Assembly (NCBI GenBank): GCA_021737645.1
Contig: JAIPDO010000018.1
Span: 1 to 64,000, forward strand
DNA from: Desulfarculaceae bacterium
Lineage (GTDB): Bacteria > Desulfobacterota > Desulfarculia > Desulfarculales > Desulfarculaceae
DNA: 64,000 bases
Reading direction: 5' to 3'
Of the stretch, positions 50,606 to 59,570 are shown one piece after another. Below the pieces are notes generated by a model. The model did not search any database. It saw nothing but the letters and a program-made list of their open reading frames with translations, and had not been told where the DNA came from. A program made the translations under genes and the position numbers. Each line of letters starts with the position of its first letter. Positions within the stretch are counted from its first letter, which is position 1.

Positions 50606-51139
50606 ATGATCGAATCAATCAACGGAAAAACGCCCCTAGTGGACCCCAGCGCCTTTATCGCGCCGGGCGCGGTGGTCCTGGGCGATGTGGAATTGGGTCC
50701 GGAAGTCAGCGTGTGGTACGGCTGCGTGCTGCGCGGGGACATCAACTGGATCCGGGTGGGCGCGAGGACCAATCTTCAAGACGGCTCGGTCATCCATGTG
50801 TCCCATACCGGCCAGGGCACCCTGGTGGGCTGCGAGGTGGTGGTGGGGCATCGGGTGGTGCTGCATTCATGCACCGTGGAAGACCAGGTGCTAATCGGCA
50901 TGGGCGCGGTGGTTCTTGACCGGGCCCAGGTGGGGCAGGGGGCCATCGTGGCCGCCGGGGCGGTGGTTCCGCCGGGCATGATCGTGCCGCCTGACACCAT
51001 GGTGGCCGGGGTCCCCGCCAAGGTCATCCGGCCGGTGACTCCGGAGCAACGTCAGGCCACCGTGGCCACCATGGAACGCTACCTCAAGGCCATGGCCATG
51101 CATAAGCACATGGACACCGGTGAGGGGCGGCAAGCCTAA
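50606..51139 (+). CDS. Gamma-class carbonic anhydrase family protein
   Basis: A 177-residue left-handed beta-helix protein with hexapeptide repeats (for example VDPSAFIAPGAVVLGDVELG). The three zinc-binding His residues are visible in VIHVSH, VVGHRVVLHS. It has the residues RGDINWIRVG shared by the family and a helical C-terminus. Metal-dependent hydration of CO2 or related acyl transfer is possible; many YrdA-like homologues have no shown carbonic anhydrase activity. It is one base before a gene of unknown function. Confidence 0.88.
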   Translation: MIESINGKTPLVDPSAFIAPGAVVLGDVELGPEVSVWYGCVLRGDINWIRVGARTNLQDGSVIHVSHTGQGTLVGCEVVVGHRVVLHSCTVEDQVLIGMGAVVLDRAQVGQGAIVAAGAVVPPGMIVPPDTMVAGVPAKVIRPVTPEQRQATVATMERYLKAMAMHKHMDTGEGRQA

Positions 51140-51140
51140 C

Positions 51141-52244
51141 ATGAACCTGGCCCCCCAACCCCCGGACGGGCTGCTGGACCAGGTGCGGGACAACTGCGCC
51201 ATCGCCGACGCCTCGGTGGCCGGGCGTTTCAGCCTGTGCGGCCTGCTGCTGCGCTTGCGCAACCTATACAAGTGGGAGCGGGGCCTGCCGCCCTGGCAGG
51301 AACAGGAAACCAGCCAGGTGTTGGAGTGGGTGAGCCGGCGGGAGCAGCTATGGGAAGAGGCTCTGGAAAAACAACCTCAGCCCCTGTCGTTGGGCGGCCA
51401 AAACTTCGATCCCTTTGACACCGAGGGGATCAACCGGATTCTGGCCCCTTTGGGGTTGCTCTACGGAGCCGGTTTGGTGGGGGGCGGGGCGCCGGTGTTT
51501 TTCCTGGCCCGCCAGGAAAAGGCCTGGCGCATCGACGGCATGATGGTGCATCAACTTGGCGAGGAACTCACCCGCGACATTCTGTTTTTGCCCGGCTTGC
51601 GCCAGGGGAGCGACATCTTTTTGCGGCGCGGGCCTTTCCCCTATTTGGTGTGGGACCTTTTGGCCGACCCACGGCCCAGCCAGACGGCTTTCAAGCGTTT
51701 TGCCTTGGAGGCCTATGGCCGGGACTATAGGGAGGTGATCACAGAGCCCTCATGGGAGGCGTTGGAGCCGGTGCTGGAAGGCGAAATGCGGGCGGTGCTG
51801 TGGCACGAAATGGGCGAGGCCACAGACGCGGCCCCGGCCCAGGAACTTTTGGCCATGGCCGCCGGCGGGCATCCGGGCAGCGACGTGGAGCACTTCGTGC
51901 GCGGGATCAAGGACCTCATGGCCGACTGTTGTCCCCAAGGGCGCCTGGCCCAGATCGCCGCCCACCAGAGCCGGGGGGCCCTGGGTCTGTACCCGGTGTG
52001 GCAGGCAGGATTCCTGAAGCTCTTGTTTCCGGAGATCGTGCCCGCAGTGCAACAGTTCATGGCCCACGGCGACTGGCAAGCCGTGGAGCAGGCGCGCCTG
52101 ACCGGCTGGCAAAAGGCCGGCCAAGCGGCTGAAGATCTGGATGAAATACTAACCGGCTACCAGGGCGCCGAGGCCCGTACCCTGGTGCGCAGGGTGGTCA
52201 TGGAACCCTTGGTGGGAGTGGCCGCGCCCAGGGCGGAAGATTAA
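51141..52244 (+). CDS. Conserved protein of unknown function
   Basis: A 367-residue protein, ATG one base after the carbonic anhydrase stop. It resembles uncharacterised proteins from sulfate-reducing and syntrophic deltaproteobacteria (Sfum_1244-like), a resemblance noted from memory. Motifs: NCAIADASVAGRFSLCGLLL near the start, LWHEMGEATDA in the middle (His/Glu residues that could hold a metal) and YPVWQAGFLKLLFPEIVPAV. No signal peptide or TM segment is seen. Function is not known. Confidence 0.7.
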   Translation: MNLAPQPPDGLLDQVRDNCAIADASVAGRFSLCGLLLRLRNLYKWERGLPPWQEQETSQVLEWVSRREQLWEEALEKQPQPLSLGGQNFDPFDTEGINRILAPLGLLYGAGLVGGGAPVFFLARQEKAWRIDGMMVHQLGEELTRDILFLPGLRQGSDIFLRRGPFPYLVWDLLADPRPSQTAFKRFALEAYGRDYREVITEPSWEALEPVLEGEMRAVLWHEMGEATDAAPAQELLAMAAGGHPGSDVEHFVRGIKDLMADCCPQGRLAQIAAHQSRGALGLYPVWQAGFLKLLFPEIVPAVQQFMAHGDWQAVEQARLTGWQKAGQAAEDLDEILTGYQGAEARTLVRRVVMEPLVGVAAPRAED

Positions 52245-52275
52245 ACTCCGTTGGGCGGGACCTAGCTGGTCTGTG

Positions 52276-52494
52276 CTACTTGAGCCGGTAGGTGATAAGT
52301 CCGTGAGTGAGATCGTAGGGTGACACGCTGACCCGAACCCGGTCTCCCACGAGAACCTTGATCTTGAATCGCTTCATCCTGCCGCTCAAAACAGCGCGCA
52401 GGGTGTGTTCTTGCTCGGTGACCACTTCCATTTGCCCCCCGCCCAGAGTGCGGGTGACCTGGCCCTCAAGGTGAATAAGATCGTCGCGGCTCAA
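52276..52494 (-). CDS. infA: Translation initiation factor IF-1
   Basis: A 72-residue OB-fold protein. TTG at 52494 was chosen because AGGAGG is 4 bases before it; the family length (72) is then exact. It has LEGQVTRTLGGGQMEVVTEQ and the end VSVSPYDLTHGLITYRLK, close to E. coli IF-1. It lies alone, convergent with the unknown gene at 51.1-52.2 kb and divergent from rpmB. Deltaproteobacteria often have more than one infA. Whether this is the only copy cannot be told. Confidence 0.93.
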   Translation of the reverse strand: MSRDDLIHLEGQVTRTLGGGQMEVVTEQEHTLRAVLSGRMKRFKIKVLVGDRVRVSVSPYDLTHGLITYRLK

Positions 52495-52739
52495 GCTGCC
52501 TCCTTGGTCTGGAATGAATAACGCGCCGCCCGGACTCACCGCCCGGCTGCTCAGGAGTTTCCAGAGGTTATGCGGCGAGTCAACTATGCCATGGGCAGGG
52601 GGCGCCGTCAAGACCATGGCGCCTCGCCCTCGCCACAAAAATACTTGTCAACCCCCCGAGTGATGTGTATATTTCCGACTTCAGCAGAGGGCCGGCCCAT
52701 TTCAGGCGCGGCCGGCGGCTTCGGGAGAGGATGCGAGCT

Positions 52740-52931
52740 ATGAGCCAGGTATGCGAATATTGCGGTAAGAAGCCCCAGGTGGGCAACAACGTCAGCCACG
52801 CCCACAGGAAAACCAAGCGGCGTTTCAATCCCAACCTGCAGCGCGTTCGCACCATGGAAAATGGTCACGTGCGCCGGGTTAGGGTTTGCACTCGTTGCCT
52901 GCGCACCGGGGTGATCAACAAACCCGCCTAA
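52740..52931 (+). CDS. rpmB: 50S ribosomal protein L28
   Basis: A 63-residue protein, ATG 52740 ([20 protein letters not shown]) with GGAGAGG upstream. It has two Cys pairs (CEYC, CTRC) that mark the zinc-binding C+ type of L28, and the basic [13 protein letters not shown] block that binds 23S rRNA. Transcribed alone; a terminator follows at 52.95 kb. Confidence 0.95.
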   Translation: MSQVCEYCGKKPQVGNNVSHAHRKTKRRFNPNLQRVRTMENGHVRRVRVCTRCLRTGVINKPA

Positions 52932-52951
52932 AAAGCTTCCCCCAAAATTTT

Positions 52952-52982
52952 GCGGAGGGCGCGACCAGCGTCCTCCGCTTGC
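52952..52982. terminator. Bidirectional terminator between rpmB and rel
   Basis: GCGGAGG-g-CGC and GCG-t-CCTCCGC pair to form a 10-base-pair stem with one mismatch and a 5-base loop, followed by TTGCTTTT. It lies between convergent genes, about 20 bases after the rpmB stop. Confidence 0.75.
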
Positions 52983-53007
52983 TTTTGCCCTTAAGCCCTA
53001 CCGCGGG

Positions 53008-55161
53008 CTAGTGGTCCATTCGGCGCACCGACAGGATGTCCTTTAGCCCGGATATATCCTTGAGCACCCGGTGCAGCTGCTTGGCGTTGTGAACCTGGAT
53101 GGTGAAGGTGGCGACGCCCGTGAGGTCTTCGGTGGTTTTCACCTCCGCCTCCAAGATATTTATCTCGTGCTTTTTCATCACCCCGGCCATGTCGGCCAAG
53201 ATGCCCGCCCGGTCGGAGCTGATCACCTGGATGCGCACCGGGCGCACCTCTTCCTTGGCCAGGTCCCACTCCACCTCCACCCGCCGCTCCGGGTCCAGGT
53301 CGCGCACATGGGTGCAGTCGGCCCGGTGGATGGTAACCCCCCGGCCGCGGGTTATGTAGCCGGACACCTCGTCGCCGGGCAGGGGGTTGCAGCACTTGGC
53401 AAAGCGCACCAGGATGTCGTCCAGGCCCTTTACCTTTATGCCCTCCGGGGCGGGGCGGCGGCGCAGACGCTTCAGGGAGCGCTCGATCAGGCCCGGCTTT
53501 TCCTGGTCTTCCTGGTCAGGCCGGGGCAAAATCTTGTTTGCGATGTGGCGGGGAGACACCTTGCCGTAGGCCACGGCCGCCAGAAGATGATCCTGGTCTT
53601 GAATGGAGAGCTCGGTCATTACCGGGGCCAGCTTGCCCTCCTTGAGCACCGAGGCCAGGGTGAGCTTGTGCTTGCGCAGCTCCTTGTCCAGGATTTCGCT
53701 GCCCAGGCTAACCGAGCGGGAGCGTTCCGAATCGCGGATTAAGGCGCGTATCTTGGAGCGGGCTCGTCCGCTGGCCACGAATCCCAGCCAGTCCTTGCTG
53801 GGCTTGTGGTTTTTCTGGGTGACGATCTCCACCTGGTCGCCGGTTTGGAGCTCGCTCTTTAGCGGCACCATGCGCCCGTTGACCCTGGCCCCCACGCACT
53901 GGTGACCCACCTCGGTGTGGATGGAGTAGGCGAAATCCACCGGGGTGGAGCCACGGGGCAGGGCCTTCACCTCGCCGCCGGGGGTGAACACGAAGATTTC
54001 GCCGGGGTAGAGGTTCATCTTCAGCGACTGCATGAACTCAGTGGGATCTTCCAGGTCCCGCTGCCATTCCATGAGCTTGCGCAGCCAGGCGAAGCGCCCC
54101 TCTTCGGAGGCGTCGCCAGCGCCTTCCTCCTTGTAGCGCCAGTGGGCCGCGATGCCTTCCTCGGCCACTCGGTGCATCTCATCGGTGCGGATCTGGATTT
54201 CCATGCGTTGGCCCATGGGCCCCACCACCGAGGTGTGCAGCGACTGATACATGTTGGGCTTGGGCATGCCTATGTAGTCGCGGAAGCGGCCGGGAATGGG
54301 CTTCCACACGTTGTGGGCCACCCCCAAGGCCTCGTAGCAGTCCCTGAGCTTGTCCACCACCACCCTAAAGGCGATGAGGTCGTATAGCTGGTCGATGTCC
54401 ACGCCACGACGCTGCATTTTGCGGTAGATGCTGTAGAAGTGTTTGGGCCTGCCGTCCACGGTGCAGGTGATGCCCTGCTCGGCCATCTGGTCCTGGAGCA
54501 CCTGTTTGACCTCGGCGATGAAGCGCTCCCGCTCACCCTGGCGGGTGGCCACGCCGTCCTTGATTCGCTGGTAGATGTTGGGCTCTAGAAAATAGAGGGT
54601 CCAGTCCTCCAACTCGGCCTGCCAGCGGCGGATGCCCAGGCGGTGGGCCATGGGGGCGTAGATGTCGCGGGTTTCCTGGGCAATGGAGCGCTGCTTGGCC
54701 GGGGGCATGTAGCCCAGGGTGCGCATGTTGTGCAAACGGTCGCCGAGCTTAATGAGCAGCACCCGGATGTCGTTGGCCATGGCCAAGATCATCTTGCGCA
54801 TGTTCTCGGCCTGCTGGGCGGTCTTGGTGGTGGCGGTGATTTGGGTGATCTTGGTCACCCCGTCCACCAGGGAGGCCACCTCCGGCCCCAGCAGGGCGGC
54901 CACGTCTTCCACGGTGGTGCTGGTGTCTTCCACCGCGTCGTGCAAAAGGGCGGCGCAGATGCTGGCCACGTCGGTGTGCATCTCGGCCAGCAGGGCGGCC
55001 ACTGCCAGGGGGTGGCTCAGGTAGGGCTCGCCCGAGCGGCGCACCTGTCCCTTGTGCACCTTGGCGGAAAACACATAGGCCTTTTGAATGGCGCTTACGT
55101 TGGCCCCGGGATGATATCCCCGGACCGCGTCGATGATTTCGTTGATGCGTTGCAGGGCCAA
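53008..55161 (-). CDS. rel: Bifunctional (p)ppGpp synthetase/hydrolase (Rel/SpoT)
   Basis: A 717-residue stringent response enzyme. The HD hydrolase domain (about 30-185) has HPLAVAALLAEM and the intact LLHDAVEDT. The synthetase (about 240-350) has RPKHFYSIYRKMQRRGV and YDLIAFRVVV. TGS domain near 390-450 (VFTPGGEVKALPRGSTPVDF) and C-terminal ACT domain (about 640-717) are recognised. Both active sites look intact, so it is bifunctional. It is upstream of no related gene and ends near rpmB. Confidence 0.96.
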   Translation of the reverse strand: MALQRINEIIDAVRGYHPGANVSAIQKAYVFSAKVHKGQVRRSGEPYLSHPLAVAALLAEMHTDVASICAALLHDAVEDTSTTVEDVAALLGPEVASLVDGVTKITQITATTKTAQQAENMRKMILAMANDIRVLLIKLGDRLHNMRTLGYMPPAKQRSIAQETRDIYAPMAHRLGIRRWQAELEDWTLYFLEPNIYQRIKDGVATRQGERERFIAEVKQVLQDQMAEQGITCTVDGRPKHFYSIYRKMQRRGVDIDQLYDLIAFRVVVDKLRDCYEALGVAHNVWKPIPGRFRDYIGMPKPNMYQSLHTSVVGPMGQRMEIQIRTDEMHRVAEEGIAAHWRYKEEGAGDASEEGRFAWLRKLMEWQRDLEDPTEFMQSLKMNLYPGEIFVFTPGGEVKALPRGSTPVDFAYSIHTEVGHQCVGARVNGRMVPLKSELQTGDQVEIVTQKNHKPSKDWLGFVASGRARSKIRALIRDSERSRSVSLGSEILDKELRKHKLTLASVLKEGKLAPVMTELSIQDQDHLLAAVAYGKVSPRHIANKILPRPDQEDQEKPGLIERSLKRLRRRPAPEGIKVKGLDDILVRFAKCCNPLPGDEVSGYITRGRGVTIHRADCTHVRDLDPERRVEVEWDLAKEEVRPVRIQVISSDRAGILADMAGVMKKHEINILEAEVKTTEDLTGVATFTIQVHNAKQLHRVLKDISGLKDILSVRRMDH

Positions 55162-55259
55162 AGCGCCAGGCCTCTAAATGGGGTTAGTGTTTACTGCCGC
55201 TTATTCAACTGTTGCGCTTGCGCGCCCCGTGGTCAAGCACCACTTGCATCGTGGCCGAT

Positions 55260-56972
55260 TTATAGGGGCCTGCCGCCGCCCTGGCGCACCATGTCCGCCA
55301 ATCGCGTTGCCGCCTCCTCCACGGGAATCATGTCCACGTCCCCGCTATGGCGGTGTTTGAGCTCCACGGCCCCCTCTTTGAGGCCCTTGGTCCCCACCAC
55401 CACCCGAAGCGGTATACCGATGAGGTCCGCGTCCTTGAACTTCACGCCGGGGCGAAGGTCGCGGTCATCCATGAGCACGTCAATGCCCGCGGCGGTTAAA
55501 TCTTGGTAGAGCTTTTCGGCCGCCTCCATCACCTCGCCGTCCCCTGCCATGGGCAGGATGGCCACGGAGTAGGGGGCGATGGCCAGGGGGAAGATGATGC
55601 CCCACTTGTCGTGGCCCTGCTCAATGGCCGAGGCCACGATGCGGGTGACCCCGATGCCGTAGCAGCCCATAATTATGGGGCGGCTCTGGCCCTCGGCGTC
55701 CAGGAACTCGGCCCCCATGGCTTGGCTGTACTTGGTGCCCAGGCGGAATATGTGCCCCACCTCGATGCCTCTGGCAAAGACGGGCTCCTGACCGCAGCGG
55801 GGGCAGGGGTCGCTTGGCTCGATTATCCTGAGGTCCGCCTTGGTGGCCGAGGCCACGTCCCGGCCCAGATGCACCCCGGTGAGGTGGGCGTCGGCCTGAT
55901 TGGCCCCGGTGACCAGGGCCTCGGCAAAGTAAAGCTCCTGATCCGCGTAGACGGGGATGTTCAGCCCCACCGGCCCGGTGAAGCCCACCGGCCCACCGCT
56001 GACCTCCATGATCACCGAGGCCGGAGCCAACTCCAGCTCGGCCACGCCCAAGAGGTTCTTGAGCTTGATCTCGTTTAGCTGGCGGTCGCCGCGCACCATT
56101 GCCGCCACCGGTTTGCCATCGGCCAGGTAGACCAGGGTCTTGGCCACCTGGGCCGGTTCCACCTTGAGGAAGGCTGCCACCTCCTCCACGGTGTGGGTCC
56201 CAGGGGTGTCCACTTGGGCGATCTCGGAAGCGGCTGCCGGCTCATCGCCCTGGGGCGGAGCCACCTCGGCCTTTTCAAAGTTGGCCGCCCAGCCGCACTG
56301 ACAGGAGGCAATGGCATCCTCGCCGGTGTCGGCCAGGACCATGAACTCGTGGCTGAAGGAGCCGCCGATGGCCCCGGAGTCGGCCTCCACCACCGCGAAC
56401 TCCAAGCCCAGGCGGTTGAACACCGCGCTGTAGGCTTCGTGCATTACGCGGTAGCTGGCCGCCGAGGACTCGTCGTCGGTGTCAAAGGAGTAGCCGTCCT
56501 TCATGATGAACTCGCGGGAGCGCATCACCCCGAAGCGGGGGCGTATCTCGTCGCGGAATTTGGTCTGGAACTGGTAGAGGTTCAGCGGCATGTCCCGGTA
56601 GGAGCGCACCTCGCGGCGAATCAGGTCGGTGATGACCTCCTCGTGGGTGGGGGCCAGGCAATAGTCGTGGTCGTGGCGGTCCTTGAAGCGCAACAGCTCC
56701 CGGCCATAGTGGTCCCAGCGGCCCGACTCCTGCCACAGCTCGGCGGGCTGCACGCCGGGCATGAGAAGCTCCCGGGCTCCGGCCGCGTCCATCTCCTCGC
56801 GGATGATGCGCTCCACCTTGCGCAGGGTGCGCAGGCCCAAAGGCAGCCAGGTGTACACGCCGGAAGCCAGCTTGCGGATCATGCCCGCGCGCAGCATTAG
56901 CTGATGGCTAACCACCTCGGCCTCGGCCGGGGTCTCCTTGAGGGTGGGGATGAATGCCTGAGAGAACCGCAT
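55260..56972 (-). CDS. proS: Prolyl-tRNA synthetase, bacterial type with editing domain
   Basis: A 570-residue class II enzyme. Motif 1 [20 protein letters not shown], motif 2 region [20 protein letters not shown], and motif 3 [14 protein letters not shown] are present. The INS editing domain (about 230-390) with [20 protein letters not shown] should hydrolyse mischarged Ala-tRNAPro. The anticodon domain is at the end ([20 protein letters not shown]). It is 4 bases after ispG; both may be transcribed with purM. Confidence 0.97.
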   Translation of the reverse strand: MRFSQAFIPTLKETPAEAEVVSHQLMLRAGMIRKLASGVYTWLPLGLRTLRKVERIIREEMDAAGARELLMPGVQPAELWQESGRWDHYGRELLRFKDRHDHDYCLAPTHEEVITDLIRREVRSYRDMPLNLYQFQTKFRDEIRPRFGVMRSREFIMKDGYSFDTDDESSAASYRVMHEAYSAVFNRLGLEFAVVEADSGAIGGSFSHEFMVLADTGEDAIASCQCGWAANFEKAEVAPPQGDEPAAASEIAQVDTPGTHTVEEVAAFLKVEPAQVAKTLVYLADGKPVAAMVRGDRQLNEIKLKNLLGVAELELAPASVIMEVSGGPVGFTGPVGLNIPVYADQELYFAEALVTGANQADAHLTGVHLGRDVASATKADLRIIEPSDPCPRCGQEPVFARGIEVGHIFRLGTKYSQAMGAEFLDAEGQSRPIIMGCYGIGVTRIVASAIEQGHDKWGIIFPLAIAPYSVAILPMAGDGEVMEAAEKLYQDLTAAGIDVLMDDRDLRPGVKFKDADLIGIPLRVVVGTKGLKEGAVELKHRHSGDVDMIPVEEAATRLADMVRQGGGRPL

Positions 56973-56976
56973 GTGT

Positions 56977-58074
56977 CTACTGCTCGCTTTGTTCTGAATG
57001 ATTGGTTTCGTATTCCTGGGCCGCCCGGCGCACCTGTTTCATGAACTCGTCCAACAGGTCCGCCTCGGGCACCTTTTTTATTATTTCGCCGTGGGCGAAG
57101 ATCACCCCCTGGCCCCGGCCTCCGGCCAGGCCCACCTGGGCGTGCTTGGCCTCGCCGGGTCCGTTTACCACGCAGCCCATGATGGCCACGGTGAGCGGGG
57201 CGCTGATCTTGGCCAACTCAGGCTCGGCCCGCTCCAGCAGGCCCATCAAGTCGATCTCGGTGCGCCCGCAGGTGGGGCAGGAGATTATCTCCACCCCCCG
57301 CTCACGCAGGCCGCAGGCCCTGAGGATGTGCCAGGCCGCCTCAACCTCGCGCACCGGGTCGGCGGTAAGGCTCACCCGGAAGGTGTCGCCGATGCCGTCC
57401 ATAAGCAGCGCGCCGATGCCAACCGCGCTCTTGATGGCCCCGGCCAACAGGCCGCCCGCCTCGGTGACTCCCAGATGCTGGGGATAGTCCGAACGCTGGG
57501 CCCAGAGGCGGCAGGCCTCGATGGTGGTGGCCACGCTGGAGGACTTGAGGCTCACCTTGATCTGGTCGAAACCCCGATCCTCCAACAAACGCACGTGACC
57601 CAGGGCCGCCTCCACCAGGGCCGCAGGGCCGGGCCCGCCGCAGCGCTCCAACACTTCCTTGGGCAGGGAGCCGCTGTTGGCCCCCACCCGGATGGGCGCG
57701 CCCACGGCCTTGGCCGCGTCCACCACCCTGGCCACGGCAGCCGGGCCACCGATGTTGCCGGGGTTGATGCGCAGGGCGGCAGCGCCGTGCTCCAGGGCGG
57801 CCACGGCCAAAGCGGGGTCAAAGTGCACATCCGCGATCACCGGCAAGGGGCTGGTCTGGGTGATGGGCCCAAAGGCGGTGGCTGCCTCCAGGTCGGGCAC
57901 CGCGCAACGCACCAGCTCGCAGCCCGCCTGGGCCAGGGCCGTTATTTGGGCCAGGGTTGCCTCGGGGTCGCGGGTGTCGGTGTTGGTCATGGACTGCACC
58001 GCCACCGGCGCGCCGTGGCCCACCGGCACCGAGCCCACCATGATGCCACGGGTTTTATCGCGGGTATGGGTCAT
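56977..58074 (-). CDS. ispG: 4-hydroxy-3-methylbut-2-enyl diphosphate synthase (IspG/GcpE)
   Basis: A [4Fe-4S] enzyme of the methylerythritol phosphate isoprenoid pathway, reducing ME-cyclodiphosphate. The N-terminal TIM barrel has GMVGSVPVG-like [20 protein letters not shown] and [10 protein letters not shown]. The cluster Cys ligands are in [10 protein letters not shown] and [11 protein letters not shown]. The 365-residue length fits the bacterial type. It is 5 bases before proS and about 40 after the unknown gene at 58.1-58.5 kb. Confidence 0.96.
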   Translation of the reverse strand: MTHTRDKTRGIMVGSVPVGHGAPVAVQSMTNTDTRDPEATLAQITALAQAGCELVRCAVPDLEAATAFGPITQTSPLPVIADVHFDPALAVAALEHGAAALRINPGNIGGPAAVARVVDAAKAVGAPIRVGANSGSLPKEVLERCGGPGPAALVEAALGHVRLLEDRGFDQIKVSLKSSSVATTIEACRLWAQRSDYPQHLGVTEAGGLLAGAIKSAVGIGALLMDGIGDTFRVSLTADPVREVEAAWHILRACGLRERGVEIISCPTCGRTEIDLMGLLERAEPELAKISAPLTVAIMGCVVNGPGEAKHAQVGLAGGRGQGVIFAHGEIIKKVPEADLLDEFMKQVRRAAQEYETNHSEQSEQ

Positions 58075-58116
58075 GCGCTTTCCCTGCCGCCCTCCCTGGG
58101 CGGCGCTTGTGCGAAG

Positions 58117-58545
58117 CTATGAAAACACCTTGTCCGGAAAAGCGGAGGCCAAGATAACCCCGTCCACCTCGCCGCCCAGCCCGGCAACCCCGGACTTGCG
58201 CCCCGGCACCCTGGTCACGGTCAGGGTTTGCTCGGTAGCCTGACCAAGCTTGAGAGCCTGGGCAATCTCAACCGCGCTTAGGGCGCAGATGGAGTCCCGG
58301 CGGCACACCAGACACAGAAAAGTCTTGCCGCCCGCCTTCAGGTCTTTGCTCAGATCGGTCACTTCCCCGGGGCTGAAGGCGAAGTGCCAGGGAGATTTTT
58401 CCTTGCTGTGCTTCAGCCACACCCGAATATCGCCGTTGACCAGATAGCGTCCCGTCCCCAGCGGCTTGATCGCCTCGAAGGCCGGGTGCCCGATGATCAG
58501 GCTCAGGGCCGCGCCCTGGTAAAAATCATCCGCGGCGACCGGCAT
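58117..58545 (-). CDS. Protein of unknown function
   Basis: A 142-residue protein. Its ATG directly follows the stop of the upstream unknown gene (TAGATG), so translation is coupled. It has alternating strands (GTGRYLVNGDIRVWLKHSKE, then WHFAFSPGEVTDLSKDL) and a Cys-containing KTFLCLVCRRDSICALSAVE that looks like a nucleic acid- or ligand-binding surface. No signal peptide or TM segment was seen. No family is recognised. It lies inside purM-DUF523-unknown-unknown-ispG-proS. Confidence 0.7.
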   Translation of the reverse strand: MPVAADDFYQGAALSLIIGHPAFEAIKPLGTGRYLVNGDIRVWLKHSKEKSPWHFAFSPGEVTDLSKDLKAGGKTFLCLVCRRDSICALSAVEIAQALKLGQATEQTLTVTRVPGRKSGVAGLGGEVDGVILASAFPDKVFS

Positions 58546-59106
58546 CTAGGCCAGGCCGCCCTTGAGGAACAGGGTGCGCGAGCCCTCCAGGGCCAGGTTT
58601 ATCACCCGGTCGGCCACGGCCGACTGGTCGCCTTTAGCGTAGAAGCTCTTGACCACCCGTGTGGCCAGCACCTCAAAGGGCGTCCCGGCCAAGCCTTCTT
58701 CCAAGCGGGCCAGGCTGGCTTGCTCGTACGGCCCCATTGGGTTGTAAATCGCCTCGGAAATGGCGGCCATCTCCTGGTCGCTGACCACCGGAGCCAGGGG
58801 GCGCAAAAGCTCAACCGCCGAGGCGTGGGCCTCCCGCGCAACAAGCCTTTTCAGCTCCTGGTGCAGCTTGGCCCAATAACCGGGGGAGGTGGCCTGGTTG
58901 ATTTCGATCTTGTCCAGGGCGCAGGCCAAAAGACCGTATTGCAGCTGGCCGTCCAGGGCCTGGTCGGTGACTTCGCCGTGGCCCAGGGCAGTGCCGCTGA
59001 AGGTGAAGTCCCGGCGTAGGGCCTCGCCCAACAGGGCCGCTATCTGGGCGGACAGGTTGTAGATAGCCTGGGCGTGCTGGGTTGGGTTTGGCTCTGTTTG
59101 GGTCAT
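58546..59106 (-). CDS. Protein of unknown function, helical
   Basis: A 186-residue, mostly helical, acidic protein, no membrane segments. It starts 3 bases after the DUF523 stop. Patterns: AIYNLSAQIAALLGEALRRD, ALDKIEINQATSPGYW and AISEAIYNPMGPYEQASLAR. It ends with hydrophobic LFLKGGLA. No known domain is recognised. It is likely cotranslated with the next unknown gene, so the two may act together. Confidence 0.7.
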   Translation of the reverse strand: MTQTEPNPTQHAQAIYNLSAQIAALLGEALRRDFTFSGTALGHGEVTDQALDGQLQYGLLACALDKIEINQATSPGYWAKLHQELKRLVAREAHASAVELLRPLAPVVSDQEMAAISEAIYNPMGPYEQASLARLEEGLAGTPFEVLATRVVKSFYAKGDQSAVADRVINLALEGSRTLFLKGGLA

Positions 59107-59108
59107 GG

Positions 59109-59570
59109 CTATTTCTCGCCTCTGGCGCTGGAGCGCACCTCGCGCACCGTAACGCCCATTTGGCTGAGCAATGCGGCCAGCACTCCCTGGCCCGGCCCGC
59201 CCTGAGGGTTAACCCCGTCGGGGTCCCAGCCGCAGGATGGTGAGCGGTCCTTGAGCAGGGCCAAGCGCACCCCGTGTTGCTTGCAAAGCTCAGCCACCAG
59301 CTTGGCCCCGCGCGCAAAGGCCAAGCTCACGTCCCGGCCATTTTCATCCATCAGGCGGGCCCTTCCCGCCAAAAGGTCCGAGCCCTCGTAGCCAAAGCGG
59401 GCCCCCACGAAACGGGCCGGGGGCCGGGGGGTGCCCAGGCCGCCCAATACCTCGGGGCACAGGGCCAGCACCGGCTCGTCGCCGGTGAGTTCGCGCACGT
59501 CATCGCGCAGGGAGTGGCGGCCGTCATAGCGCACCCGTTGGCCCAGCAGGCATGCGGAGACCATAATCAA
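59109..59570 (-). CDS. DUF523 family protein
   Basis: A 153-residue protein with conserved cysteines in VSACLLGQRVRYDG, LALCPEVLGGLGTPRPP and LLKDRSPSCGWDPDG, the DUF523 pattern. The four Cys could ligate a metal. The start is TTG 59570, overlapping the purM stop, with GGAGG upstream; it then begins MIMVSACLLG as in the family. Biochemical role is unknown for the family, though some members are fused to DUF1722 proteins linked to DNA repair. Confidence 0.88.
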   Translation of the reverse strand: MIMVSACLLGQRVRYDGRHSLRDDVRELTGDEPVLALCPEVLGGLGTPRPPARFVGARFGYEGSDLLAGRARLMDENGRDVSLAFARGAKLVAELCKQHGVRLALLKDRSPSCGWDPDGVNPQGGPGQGVLAALLSQMGVTVREVRSSARGEK

